NCBI GenBank assembly: GCA_002224055.1 | Contig: AZLU01000001.1 | Span: forward strand, 616,960-680,959 | DNA: 64,000 bases | Reading direction: 5' to 3' | Source: Pezizomycotina sp. ARF18 | Lineage: Eukaryota; Ascomycota | Shown: piece after piece, positions 50,185 through 62,249 of the stretch | Position numbering within the stretch: the stretch's first letter is position 1 | Layout of the letters: each line of letters starts with the position of its first letter | The notes under the pieces: generated by a model | Told to the model about the DNA's origin: nothing | The model's database searches: none | The model's input: only the letters and a program-made list of their open reading frames with translations | Position numbers and translations under genes: made by a program

Positions 50185-51199
50185 CGGCGGGCGGGAGGAA
50201 GAGGAGCGGAGGGGGAGGAGATGTAATTTTGGGGGAGTGGGGTTGTATAGTATAGGGAGTTGCATTTTTTGATGCTGCAGCGTTTATTATATCTACCTAT
50301 CTCTTTATATTCTTCTTTATTGTTCATCTCTTTCTGCTGTCGCCATTTTTTCATTTGGACCTATTTTCATTAATGCATAATCCTGGAGAGAAACATTCAT
50401 TCTGACCATTTTGCGTCATAATTTTCATTTGTATAGTGGATACCTTAAATTTTTTTTTTTTTTTTTACGTCGCATTCCTCATTGCACATATTGCCGTTTA
50501 ATTTTCTGTATATCACTCATTTGTTTTCCGTCGTTGTTTCTGCTCCTTTGTATGATGAATGAACGACCTTAACCAGTAATTCGGCTTCTCGTCATTGCAT
50601 CATCAATGAAAACTTTTTGCTTTTTGAGCCTATCAATTCGATATATAGCTTTTTAACTCACCAAGCTACATGTGGAGTGTCTACGATGCGTCACGTTGTT
50701 TACCATGCATCCGGCTAGTTTGTTTTCACGACTTTAAAAGTCGTGAGATATCTCGAAAACCTTTAGGCTAGTGCCTTGCATGTTACACAAGAAGTTTTAG
50801 TGCCAGTGGTCCTCGTGGAAGCGGACCTTTGATCCGTCCACTCGCCACGATCGAGGAGTCGGACGTGCAAAATAGTCCAAAACAGATACTACTGCCACGC
50901 TCCTAGTCATGTGACCCTATTTTCTTGTGACTTTTTTTTTTTTTTCTTTTTTTTTTGGTGTGGTTTGCCAAGCCACAATCTTTTTATTTATTTTTTCTTT
51001 AAAGCCTTTAGGGCTAACACCCCAATTCAAAGAAAACCCTCTAGCAATTTTTTTCACTGCTACACACCAAGCAAGCTCCAAAAAAGTCTTCGATACAGTA
51101 AGAACAACAAGCATCACGACTTTTCACGACCCTCCAAGACAAACCCGTTAAAACAACAAACCCTCCTCTATTACCGTTTCACGTTCACATTAATTCAAC
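50185..51199. other. Intergenic region between PEX2 and uL14 genes
   Basis: T-rich 3' flank to about 50560, then a folded segment (see 50700-50887), then the poly(T)-rich promoter and leader of the uL14 gene (50930-51199). No protein gene is supported. Confidence 0.5.
50700..50887 (+). ncRNA. Candidate H/ACA-like structured RNA
   Basis: Nested pairings are readable. CATGCA (50704-50709) pairs with TGCATG (50777-50782). CTAG (50715-50718) pairs with CTAG (50768-50771). GTTTTC (50722-50727) pairs with GAAAAC (50755-50760). CACGACTT pairs with AAGTCGTG inside. An unpaired TCCGG/TGCCT loop sits between the two lower stems. ACACAA (50785-50790) fits the H-box pattern ANANNA and lies 14 nt after the loop's upper stem, the spacing known for H/ACA guides. 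A second hairpin follows (CGTGG 50814-50818 with CCACG 50845-50849; GGAC 50823-50826 with GTCC 50836-50839), and an ACA occurs at 50882. The second base stem is weak. This could also be a chance or DNA-level structure. Confidence 0.3.
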
Positions 51200-51990
51200 A
51201 TGTCGCAAAAGAGGTACGTTGCAATACTGCTTGAACTGGTTGAGGGGAGGTGCTGTCGGTTCGAGAGGTGGATTCTTGTTCGACCGGTGGAATATTCGAC
51301 ACTTGAAGCTTTCACGAACGACGACGAATAATCCTGCCTTCTCGAACCAACACACCCTCCATACCAACTCGACGTCCACAATTCCCCACCCCGAAAATGA
51401 AAACTAACCTCTCTTCTAGTCGCGGTGGCGCCGGTAACAAGCTCAAAATGACCCTCGGTCTCCCGTCGGCGCGGTCATGAACTGCTGCGACAACTCCGGA
51501 GCCCGCAACCTGTACATCATCGCCGTCTCCGGAGCCGGAGCCCGCCTGAACCGCTCCCCGCCGCCGGCGTCGGCGACATGGTCATGGCGACCGTGAAGAA
51601 GGGTAAGCCGGAGCTCAGGAAGAAGGTCATGCCGGCCGTTGTGGTTAGGCAGTCGAAACCGTGGAGGAGGAGCGACGGATGTATTTGTACTTTGAGGATA
51701 ATGCGGGGTGGTAAGTTTTGACGTTCTGTCTTGTTGATTTTGAAGGGAGGGGGGTTTTGATGATTGTGCTGATGATGTGGGTTTTGGGTAGATTGTCAAT
51801 CCGAAGGGTGAAATGAAGGGGTCGGCTATTACGGGACCCGTCGGGAAGGAAGCTGCGGATTTGTGGCCGGTAAGCTCAAACCTTCCACTTTTTCTCTCGT
51901 TTATCTCTTCAACGCTGCGCTATGACGGAAAGCTAACGTGGGGGATTCTTATCAACAGCGTATCGCAGCAATTCGGGCGTGGTGATGTAA
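51200..51990 (+). CDS. RPL23: 60S ribosomal protein uL14 (L23)
   Basis: uL14 is a universal large-subunit protein at the subunit interface. Exons: 51200-51213, 51420-51710, 51792-51869, 51959-51990. The tiny first exon (MSQK) and early intron are typical of fungal ribosomal protein genes. Diagnostic segments are [57 protein letters not shown] and [20 protein letters not shown], then DLWP joined to RIASNSGVVM at the stop (51988). One-base breaks lie at 51462 (C run one short before VGAVMN), near 51553, near 51682, near 51706 (G run) and near 51966. An essential gene cannot carry so many breaks, so these are strong evidence of sequence error. Confidence 0.96.
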
Positions 51991-52882
51991 ATCGTGGCTT
52001 TTCTCTTTTCCGGACAATTTTCTTCATACGTTTCCCTTCATCATTATAATAACGGCTTCTGTCTTCCTTCCTTCTTTTTCTTACTTAATGGGTTGTTTTT
52101 TTTTTTTTTTTTTTCGCTTTTATGCAACAAAACGGGTGTACTTTAATTCATCTTTCTTCTTCTTAAGCTGGGGTCTTTTTCAATATACTTATCTCACTTC
52201 GTCGTCTAAAACCAATTGACGATGTTGATTATGATTACTCTCGCATATACAGTTGGTTGTGCTTCCTGTGATCCGATTGTGTTCTAAATGCTATCCCGTC
52301 CGTTTGATGGCCGAGAATCAAGTATACCACTTCTCTCGTCATATTTAATTAACTGTTTGAACCATCTCAGCCATTGAGTCACCAAATACTAGAAGGTGTC
52401 AAAACGCAATTGTGTTTTGTTAATTCGCAATTATCTTAATTGAATAGCCCAAATATAAAATAGCGATGTCTTGAAGCTCTCTGTTAGCAGCAATTTTGAG
52501 ACAGGGCGTCGGGGTTCCCGCGTTTCCCCCCTATACTTTACTTGTTAACGCTTAACCTTTTGTGACCCCTCCAACCTTGCAACTCTCTTTATAAAACCAC
52601 AAGCTACTCCTTGCACTTAATTTTGGAAAGCTCCTTTTAGCTAGCTCCAGCTCTTCAGCTCCTCCGTCCTCCCTTAAGCTTGCAGCAACTTTGCCTGGTA
52701 TATATTGTACCCTTTATATATATATATATAAGCGCCTCTCCTTCCCCCTTATTTCTGAGCTTTCTCTCATGACAGCTCCCTCTCATACTTCATCAATGGT
52801 TCGATAATAAGGAACACCCCCTCAAAGCTCGCACACGACACCCATTTCACTCCCTCGTTCCTCTCCTAAAGCAGCAGCAGCA
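51991..52882. promoter_or_regulatory. Intergenic region and pyrimidine-rich leader of the Ted1/Cdc1-type gene
   Basis: T-rich flank with a T20 run near 52096. From 52550 it becomes CT-rich, with a TA repeat at 52716-52730 and short upstream ATGs (52770 and 52797). No gene is supported. Confidence 0.45.
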
Positions 52883-54485
52883 ATGCAGCAACAGCTCCTT
52901 CGCCTCCTCTCCCGCCTCCTCCTCATCCTCCTCCCGTTTCCTTCCTCTTCCTCCCTTACATCTACCTCTATCCCTTAATAAACCGCTGCTCCTTCCCAAA
53001 AGCGACGCGCCGTTCCGGCTGCTCGCGCTCGCGGACCCGCAGCTCGAAGGTAACACCGCGATCTACTCCCGCCGCTACAACGCCTCCCACCCATCATCCG
53101 CACCCTGCGGTCCTGGAGGAAAGTACTCGATTTATGGGGCAACGATTATTACCTGGCGCATATATACCGTACTTTACACGATAAGGCGGAGTTTATGTTA
53201 GGTGTCGAGCCGACGCATACTACTGTGCTCGGTGATTTAATTGGGAGCCAGTGGATATTTGACGATGAGTTTGAGAGTAGAGGGAGACGGTACTGGGATG
53301 TTGTGTTTAAGGGCTAGCACGGCGTTCCCGCACGGTGAGGAGGCTGCGGAAGCGGAAAATAAGAATTTGGTGGTTTTGAAGGAGAAGGATGACGAGTTTT
53401 GGAAGGATAAATTGATTAACATTGTCGGGAACCACGATATCGGATATGCTGGGGAAATCACGGAGGCACGCATGGAGCGGTTCGAGAAGATGTACGGCAA
53501 AGCGAATTTTGTGTTTTGGTATACATTACCGGAACGATATATTCCAGCTTCGCACAAAGGAAGCCACCGAAGTTACGCATCGTTAATTTAAACACGCTGA
53601 ACATCGACGGTCCCGCGTACGATACGAAATTGCAGCAGCAGACGTACGACTTCCTACACTCGAGCGTTTTTAACCCGCCGGAGGAACTCGACCTAACTAC
53701 CACAGCCACAATACTCCTCACGCACGTACCCTGCATAAGGCCTCAGGCATCTGCGTCGACGCTCCGATGTTCAACTACTACGGCCACGGCACGATCCGCG
53801 AGCAGAACCACGTCTCCGAAGAGCGCTCGCGGATGCTACTCAACGAAATGTTCGGAAGGGTAAACCGATAGTTAATAAAGCTTTGGAAAAGCTGGAGGGT
53901 CGTATAGGGATTCCCGGCAGGGAGGGTTAATATTGACGGGTCACGATCACGAAGGGTGCGATGTGTGGCATTCGTATGTTGGCGGGAGGATGGTAGTGCG
54001 GAGGATTGGAAGGCGGAGGTGTATAGTCCGCGGAAGCAGATGCTTTCGGAGCCGCTGAATGTTCCGCCGAGTAGTGCGCCGGGAGTCAGGGAGGTTACGG
54101 TACGGAGTATGATGGGGGAGTTTGGGGGGAATGCGGGCTTGGTTAGCGCTTGGTACGATTTCGATGAGAGGAGTACGTATTCCAACTACCCTTTTTAAAC
54201 AACTACAATCCTCTCGATTGGGAGATCTCGAGAACGAACTGCTACTAACGTTTTTCAAACTTTGCTGTTTTAGCCTGGAAGTTCGAATACTCCATCTGCC
54301 CCATCGGCACCCAACACTACTGGTGGGCCGCGCACATAATAGCAGGCATAACAGCACTACTCTCATTACTCTACGTATCCCTCCTCATGCTCCCGTCCTC
54401 TTCTACGCTCCCGCACGCCCCCGCGACGCCGAAGATGTTTCCGTCGACTGTTCAAACCGTCCTCCCTCGGAAAAGAACGAAGTAG
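52883..54485 (+). CDS. TED1: Ted1/Cdc1-type GPI-glycan metallophosphoesterase
   Basis: Yeast Ted1 and Cdc1 (PGAP5 in animals) are ER enzymes that remove ethanolamine phosphate from GPI anchors. The start at 52883 gives a hydrophobic N-terminal anchor (LLSRLLLILLP..FLFLPYIYLYPLIN). Metal-binding motifs appear in order: LLALADPQLEG near 53020, TVLGDLIGSQW near 53220, NIVGNHDIGYAG near 53430, LLTHVP near 53720 and LTGHDHEGCDVWH near 53935. The sequence then reads REVTVRSMMGEFGGNAGLVSAWYDF, a 101-nt intron (54173-54273), and WKFEYSICPIGTQHYWWAAH, followed by a C-terminal membrane helix. The stop in that frame is 54483; an acidic segment (KLIVTEVEDESEGVEDG) continues in another frame to 54646 and may be the true tail. 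There are several one-base breaks. Ted1 and Cdc1 cannot be told apart with certainty here. Confidence 0.85.
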
Positions 54486-55499
54486 CAACAGTAAAGGACC
54501 CCGCAGTGCCGAAGCTCATTGTTACAGAAGTCGAAGATGAATCCGAGGGCGTGGAAGACGGTATCGATGTCGACGGAGGGACGCGAGGAAGCGGAAGATT
54601 AGGAAGGGAAGAGGAGCGAGACGTTGGAGAGGGATATTATGAGTGATGTTGTTGTTATTAGCGCTAGCGAGGGGAGCGGAGTCACGATGAGGCGGGTAGG
54701 AGGAGGAAAAGGGGGAGGAGGAGCAGTAGCAGGAAGGCGTAGGGAATTACAGGGGGATTTTTGCTGTAGATGTCACGAGATACGTAAATGGGTTTGAGTA
54801 TAGTATATATATTCTTTTTTTCCACAGATTTCGGGCGCTTTTTTGCTTTCTATCTAGATAATTAAAGAAAATATACATAGCCTGTTTTTATACCAATAAT
54901 CAAAAAAGCATATACTTGTATTATTTCACTCCATCGCTTTTCACGCCTTACAGAAAAGTGATTGTATCAAAGACCCTAGTTAACTTGAGTATACATAGTG
55001 CCTACAAATGTGAAGCTATGAGAGGCAAAAGAACGTAAACCCGAAAGTTCCTATACCAATTCTTCCTTGGCAGCGGACTTGTCATGTTGGTCGAGTAGCA
55101 CGTATACCGAGAGATTGGAACGTGGTATGATAAAGTAACTTACTAACGAAACATTCGTGACGGAGTTAGAAGTTGGAGTATCATGAATGTATGTCGTTGT
55201 CCGGGATAGGGATTGACCTCTATATTTCCTTGTTAGCTGGCGATGTCGACTCGGTGCTATGCCGTGTGTAACCTACAGCAGAGCTAATAGTAATATGGAC
55301 CGATCGTAGCCTCGCTTCAATGCTACGTATAGATCCACCGCTTAGTGTCTGGTTGAGCTTTTGGACTGAGGCTGATTATCGCCGGCTGCGAGGGTATTTG
55401 AAATATCGCTGTCAAAGATCTCTGACTTTTACTTGTGTGCTGGATGTGACGGAATGACTCGGAATTTCTCTTTTTCTGCGTCTTACGAAATCATTATTG

Positions 55500-56400
55500 A
55501 TTTTGACCGTAGAGTATATTGACCAAGGAGATTATAGACGACTGGGTTAGTTAGCCGCGCCGTAATTATGCGCGGTATTCGATGTGTTTCGTGATAGCCT
55601 ATAAAACTCGACGTGTCGGGACGCATTATAATTTGACCTCCCTTCTAGCTACTGTATGTATCATTTTCGTTGTATATGAAAAATTACTTGGGAGTGTATC
55701 CCGCTGCCTTCCTTCCTTTAAATCAAGTTTTATAGCGGGGGTTGCTCGTTTAACGGAAGAGAAATTGTAACTTCACACCAGACTATAACAGACCGTCGCG
55801 TGTGCCGGTTAACAGCCGTGGTAGTATATTTAAATAGGTTGATATCCTGATAGGCTTTCAGATTCCGGGGCTGTTGTGAAAACCATGCCTGATTATGAAG
55901 TCATTTTCTGTGATGCTCGAGGGGTCCCCCGGCAGCGTTCGATATAGTTCAGTCGCTCCCTTGAACGATTCTAAAGGCTTATTGCGCGGCCGCTTGATCG
56001 GTAGGATTATGCGAAGAAGGTTAATAAGTCTTCGGACATCTTTAATAACAATATCGTAAGGAGTGAATCCAAAAGCACTAGTGTGTTTAACATAGGCCTG
56101 TACTGTAGTAGTGCAACATGTTGTTTGTTTAGCTCCTTTCGAAATACTCTTTATCTTGCGTGGATTAGACACTTTTCGATACTAAAATATACGCTTTAGT
56201 ATGCAGGGAGCGTCGTAAGTCAATGGATGCTGTGGTTCTGCGGCTTTAGTATCGTAGGTTCTGGGTTTAAGTTCATTAAGGAATATGCGTCGTTTCTGAA
56301 AGTTTCTGGCATTCGAGAGTGGGTTGGTTTTCATGTTACGTGAGTGGTCGACGCTATAACGTAAATACCGACTCTTTGACACACGCCGTCATTCTCGTTT
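55500..56400 (-). repeat. Diverged dispersed repeat R2, inverted copy c
   Basis: This matches the reverse complement of 36400-37280. Shared words in order include TATCCCGCTGCC..CCTTTAAA, GTGGTAGTAT, GCTGTTGTGAAAACCATGCC against GCTGTTGTGAAGATCATGCC, and CTCGAGG..GCGTTCGATAT. The minus strand holds a 104-codon frame at 55858-56172 (FGFTPYDIVIKDVRRLINLL, weakly ankyrin-like; then DFIIRHGFHNS). That frame has a partly conserved counterpart in copy a, so the repeat was once coding. The family is not recognised. Confidence 0.65.
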
Positions 56401-58706
56401 CTGGCACAGACCTCTCCTACCCTGGAAATATTAGAAAGGACTAATGGCGATATCATTCACCGTTATTACCCTTATTCCTCCTAGCGTGTATAATATAGCC
56501 TTCGGAGCCCGACGTTGGAGCGTTTAACGCGACTTTTAATATGTGCTGACTGTACGGCGGGATTTCTGAACCGTCGTTTCTGACGATTCTATTGAACGGC
56601 GCGGCCATCGTTTTTTTTTTTTTTTTCTTTTTGTTTCGCTATGAATCTATTGCTCATCTTAACCGTAAAATAAATTAATATACGTGTCGATTTGTTCCAA
56701 TAGCTATGTTTTAAACATTCAAAGGCTTCGCGTTATACTGTGTGATTGTTCGCTATGAAGCGCAGATCTCAATAGCCTCTTTATGTTGGAGGAGGCACAA
56801 AAAATGTTTAGTATGGAACGCCTCGACCTTAAGCGGCGGTTAAGGGTTTACGCAGGTTCGCTGCGGCGGTCGGATAAAGGTTTTCTACAAAGAGGTGCGG
56901 CGCTACATGCCATACTTCTATGATTCTAGAACTGCAGTAGATAAGATCACGGCCTGGTTTCTGTTGAGTTTGTAGCTATACGGGGAGGCTTCTCTGAGGG
57001 CTTTGTTGTTTAATCCGCCAATATGTTGCTGTCTCATCATCTGTAGATTGGAGTTTTGATGATTATCTGGGACGCCGGAATTTAATGTGGGTCGGTACTT
57101 GGCGATCCGAGTATGTGCATCTCTGGTGTTCCTGGCTGTCTTATCTTGCAAGAGGAGTCTAGCTTATTAAGCACAATAGTACCAAGTTGGTCTTTGCTTT
57201 CATGACTCCGCTCTCGCAGAACGGAATAGATATTCTTCATGTATCAGGAAGCAGTCGTCCAACGCAATGAGTGAGAGTTTAACTATGACAGGCTCAGTTT
57301 TGGTTGGGCTACAGTGGCTGCTACGAGGGCACGTTTTTGAAGTTCGATCTAATATATCAAAGGTTTTACTCCCCGGGGATGTCGATCCCGACGTATCGCC
57401 CCGGGGACGTTATAGGAAGTTCCACGATAGTTGATCGTGGACTATACCGCGTTATTCAGCATCATTCGTGTTATGGCTCATGGGGGGCTACTGTGTATTT
57501 TTACAGTGCGAGCAATGACTTTTGGCTTACGAAGCCATGAGAGTATGAGAGTAAAGGCAATATGGATTGTTTAAACGAGTGCCGGATGCACTTTCTACAT
57601 ATCCATCCTCAACATAGACGCCGTTGAGAATGGCTGATAGTCGATGATATACGTGTGCGGTCGTGCGAACGGTTAATACGTCGAACCTTGGCATCGCTGG
57701 CCACAGAGGGCTTTCCCGGCATGCGTGATCCTCGAATATCACTTGAAAAACTCTCAGCCGTTGATGCGCAACGAGATATTTGCTAATTCTAGATTTACTT
57801 TTGTATAGGAGGTAGCAACTACGCTCTCTAGTCTACATCACGCCAAAGCCATGACTTTTTAGTTCATATCGCGTGGTTCGACCCTTCTTTAGGGTTATGG
57901 TGCCTGTTTCGTGGCGCTGAATAACTTGCGGTAGGATTTAACCATTGACCATCAAGCTATAGCCTCTGGAGCTTATAAGACGTCTCTGTGAGGAGATACC
58001 CTTATCGAACGATTGACGCCGTGTCGTTGACTGCTATTTATATATGATGGCCCTTCTGTAACATAAACGCTAAATCATTAAACTGAAGCACGATTTCTAC
58101 CGGGCGGATTGATTACAGGAAGCTCAATAGGATTTCACTATGTGGTGTTCATCTTCGATTTAGAGAATGAAGGCGTGAGATGTATGTTTGGGGATAGGTA
58201 CTCAGCGCGGATTCTTGGGAGGTGGTCTCGCATCTCTATGCTACGAAGTCCTTCTACTGTCGCGACTACTAATCTTAACGGATGGACATTCTCCACTACT
58301 TAATGCGACGTCAGTGAGCTTCTATTTATCAAAGGGCTTAGGGGAGAGAATTTTGTTCAATATCCCCGGTTCTGGAAACGCCCGCGATGCTGATGGATGA
58401 AAAGTATGGAGCAACAGTTTCGGAAGCCCTACGCGCGGCTCTTAAGCAGCTATTACCCAGCGATTTTCCAGCGATTTTTTTAATCGATACATGCAACTCA
58501 ACTGGATTTGAAGGCCCTGGAGTATATGTGAGCTGGTAGAACTGGTTTATTGCCTAGCACTCAGCGGCGACAATATATTCACAAGAGCTCCTTGTGTTCC
58601 GGTGGTATCGACCGTTAACGGCGAAATTGAGAAAGTCTATGCGCTAACGACGTCGACTTATACCTGAGAGTGACTCGTAGCTGATAGTAAATCTTCAAGT
58701 TTCTAG

Positions 58707-58749
<43 letters not shown>
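58707..58749. repeat. Poly(T)-poly(A) junction palindrome
   Basis: Sixteen T residues are followed directly by about 27 A residues, a self-complementary tract. Shorter versions occur at 2366-2384, 13876-13897, 14443-14464 and 32815-32832. Tract lengths in raw assemblies are unreliable. Confidence 0.8.
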
Positions 58750-58753
<4 letters not shown>

Positions 58754-60435
58754 GAGCAATCCGTAGGTTTGTCTCCCTAGCTCGCGGACTTTACGTCGCT
58801 TGTGCAAGTAAACTATATAGTTTTTCATCTCACGCCGTGAAGAAAGAAACTAATAATTATAAAAGACTGTTTATTAATTTCCAAGGTCGTGGATATCTCT
58901 CTATTCGCATTTTTGAAAGGTCGTTGTTCGTTGTGCGAGTTGATTCGTAACGAGTAGTTTTACCAGATGCCGGAAGGATTCATGTGACGCGAAATGCCTT
59001 GTTGTTGATATTGTTGGTGTCTTGTTGGCAATGGGATCTAGGCTGGGCATCTTGCGCATTCAGCGCATTAGTCTACCGATATTTAGTAAATTGTATTAAT
59101 GCATCTTTTTTATCTATTAATAATATTATTATTTGTAGAGTCTCCAAAGGTTTTTTTTTTTTTTTTTTTTTTAATAATAATAAAAAGAGAGGAGGAAAAA
59201 AAGGAAATCTATATTTAACTTCGATAAATATTTAACGAATGCCTATCTTTCAGTAGTAGAATAGTTTTAGGGAGAGAACCGGGGTCTGAGCCTCTGGGGC
59301 GTTGCTCGCGGTTAAATTAACTGTCTGGGAAAATGAAGTTATAGCCTTTAACCCGACTCGCTTAGGTGCACCGCTAGGGTGTGCAAATCGCCCGCGCATA
59401 CCGCCTTGCATGTATGACTTACAGTGGCTTCGCTAACAGCTAAACACTCTTCTCCCACTACCATGGCGACACAGCCTAGCCGAGCGTGCCTCATGCATTC
59501 TGCCCTACGTAAGGGGCGGGGCCGAATGTTCATGCGCCATTGCCATGTTCCGGGCGATTTCATAACCATCTAGATCTATATATGGCCAATGCTCGATCTG
59601 TATGTTCCAAGACCAAATGAAATAAATTATTCCGAAGAAAATTATTGATTGGAACTTGATATAAAATCGCCCCGTGAAGCTGTCAATATCAAATTTAACG
59701 TTCGAATGCAAATGATGGATAGAACGCGGCGCACGTTATACACCGGGCATTGCTGATTTCTTTAGCCTGTGTATTGCTCTGCCGACGAGCTTTAGCCGGT
59801 CGGGAAAGTTTCGACATGGCTTATCGGAAAACAAAGTCTTCCGGAAAAACGTGTACGTCCTTAAGTTATCAATGGTATCTAGTTATCTACCCTACTTGGA
59901 ATAATCTACGACGCATCGATGGATTAGTTTAACCCTTTTTTCTTATTTGAATAGTCGCGATAAATTTGAATATATATGTATATGGAGGAACCGCGAAAAC
60001 AAATATCTCGATCAACAAGTATAAACCCTATCGGTATATTTCTAAAGGCTACAAGATTATTTACAATCTCACTTTCGACCCTCCTACTTCCTTTTTTACC
60101 GTCTCTTTTCTGTTTCTTGCTTAATTTATCTATTCTCGACAGTCTTGAAGTCGTGGGGACGGGCTTAGATATAGTCGCCGACCTCTAGAGAAAAAAATGT
60201 TAGCTAAATATTTGGTAATCGCAATTGCCGGAGCCCGGCTCGCCGTCGGCATATATTTCGGTCTTCGGGTGCATGTCGTCGGTAAAGAGTAGGTCCCCCA
60301 TCCCTTTCAGACCGAAATCAAAAGAGAGGAACGTTTACAAAATATATACTATAAATTGAAAATGTTTCAAGTATCATAAAATGACTGACCAAAAAAACAA
60401 AACTGAAAAGTCCCGACCGTCTCAACGGAGGCTTT

Positions 60436-61101
60436 TTGATCTGCCCTACCGCCTACGAGTCTTCTACAAACAATAGGGACTTTGCACCGGCCCAGCTTCC
60501 TCAGTTATTCATTGAAAGAAACGCTCGATCGAGAAGGACTGTGCATTTCAGCCATCAATTTTTTATTCAGAACGAACAACTCGGCTACAGAAGGAACGAG
60601 ACACTAGAGGGGGATCAAGATAAGTTCCTACACTTCAGAGACTGGGAGTCGGTGCTTAAAGAACATGAAGCAATGTTTAAAGCACACGAGGAGGCTTTTG
60701 ATGAACACGAGGTCCCGAGCGGGATGCCGGACGAGTCCAACGTTATGCACCCTATAACAGATTCTTCAGCGGAACATATATGGAACCAAATGGCTTTAGG
60801 AATCCTGAAATGAGGCTTGCAAAGGGCGTGACGTATAATATGGCGCAAAATGGGCGGCCGGGTTTCCTAAGTGTAGGTGAGGTTCACGCGGGACGGACAC
60901 ACGAATCATTACACCTGGCAATATTGCCGAGGCCGTGTGTACTATAGAGCAAACATAAACAGGAGACTGGTCGACCTGAAACCTGTATTCTGGGGCTCCT
61001 CGAAATCCTCATGGGACCGGGGACTTACGGACAAACAACTAACGAACGCGCAATGGGCCAGAGAGCATTGCACAGACTTCCAACTCCGCGTTATCGGATA
61101 A
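60436..61101 (+). pseudogene. Unrecognised ORF remnant with charged helical segment
   Basis: Two open stretches lie in the same frame: 60436-60813 (125 codons) and 60877-61101 (74 codons), separated by a stop. The first contains a charged, His/Glu-rich helical segment (FRDWESVLKEHEAMFKAHEE) and an acidic end. The second includes GLTDKQLTNAQWAREHC. I do not recognise a family. Compared with the surrounding decayed DNA the codon use looks gene-like, so a degraded or duplicated host gene fragment is plausible. No intron signals were convincing. Confidence 0.3.
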
Positions 61102-62249
61102 ACATTGAGAGGTAAACTACAGTAGCCTTCTGGGAGCTTGCAGGTTAGTTGTAATCTAAATTCTAGCTTAGGCCAGTTGAAAACAATTCTATGTATTGAA
61201 AGTAAGCGAGGCGTTTAATTCATTCAATATCAACCAATTGTGAATGCTCTTATTAGAATAGTACATGAACATATCTCCATGCTGTGGGGATATCTGTAAA
61301 GATTAAAAGCCTGGGATATGAAACCTTCTTTTGTCTTCATATTCTCTATATCTGATATCCGTGTCATACTCATAGTTTGTTAAGCGTATTGTGTTTGGTA
61401 TGAGGAGAGACAAGTAGAGCACAAAGATCCAACGAAACCCTTTGTAAGCACCGATGGATCAAGCTGAATGGTTCAAATGAAAGAAGTATTTTGTGACAAG
61501 TAGTTTTTACCTGAAATAAAATACGCTATGTAATGATGATATATTTATCAGGGAGCTTAAACAGCAGTGCACCACTATCATTCTCGAAATAATTAATCAG
61601 ATTTGAAGTTGAGCGAATCTTTATTCGCCCTATATTAGTATAACGAATTCTTATATCGAAGAAATACAGGTTTATTAACTGATCAATCTAGGAACTTTTC
61701 TCGTAAGCAATCAATAGTAAGGAGGGGATAGGTGAGTCCTATAATACCTTAATATGGCCTTTAACCGGAATCAGTTGATTTAGTCTCTAAACAAGCAACA
61801 TTGCTACAATGAATTTAGATCAAGCTAATTCTACTGTACGACCACACATTACTCAATGAAAAGAATTATTATCATTGACCTCCTCGCGTCTATATACAAG
61901 GGCTAAACCTTGCCAAGGTGTTTATAATCGATTGTAGTAGTCTATAAACGCCGGCGTGGTAATTCTTTCTACAGAATTCAACTAACTAGTGTACAAGGTA
62001 ACAAACTAGAAAATATTAAACTCAATATGTGCATAGGGGTAGGATTAAATAGATATAAGGCCCATTCGCTACAAATGTTACCGCGAATTATAGCTTAGAG
62101 TCGTAAAGATTTTAATTTCTAAAGACGGGACGTATTTTATTCAGTTTCTTTTGAGTCTGTTTGTGAGGTGATGATTTGCTCTACGATAAACCAGAGCATT
62201 CGGTGCTCCGAGGTGCCTGATGTGCGGAATCGAGATTTCGGAGAGGTAT

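Larger units (their letters stand above)
54647..62249. other. Decayed repeat-derived DNA, 7.6 kb
   Basis: Short frames and dense stops throughout; the plus strand of 55-58.5 kb is visibly enriched in G and T. It contains an inverted copy of repeat R2 (55500-56400), a T16-A27 junction at 58707-58749, a T run at 59153-59172, and two same-frame ORFs at 60436-61101 listed separately. 61.1-62.2 kb is AT-rich with nothing recognisable. No RNA gene was found. Confidence 0.55.

Noticed and set aside
54122-54646. 174-codon frame as a separate gene
   Set aside because: Its first half overlaps the Ted1-type exon and intron in another frame. Only its acidic end may belong to the same protein after correction.
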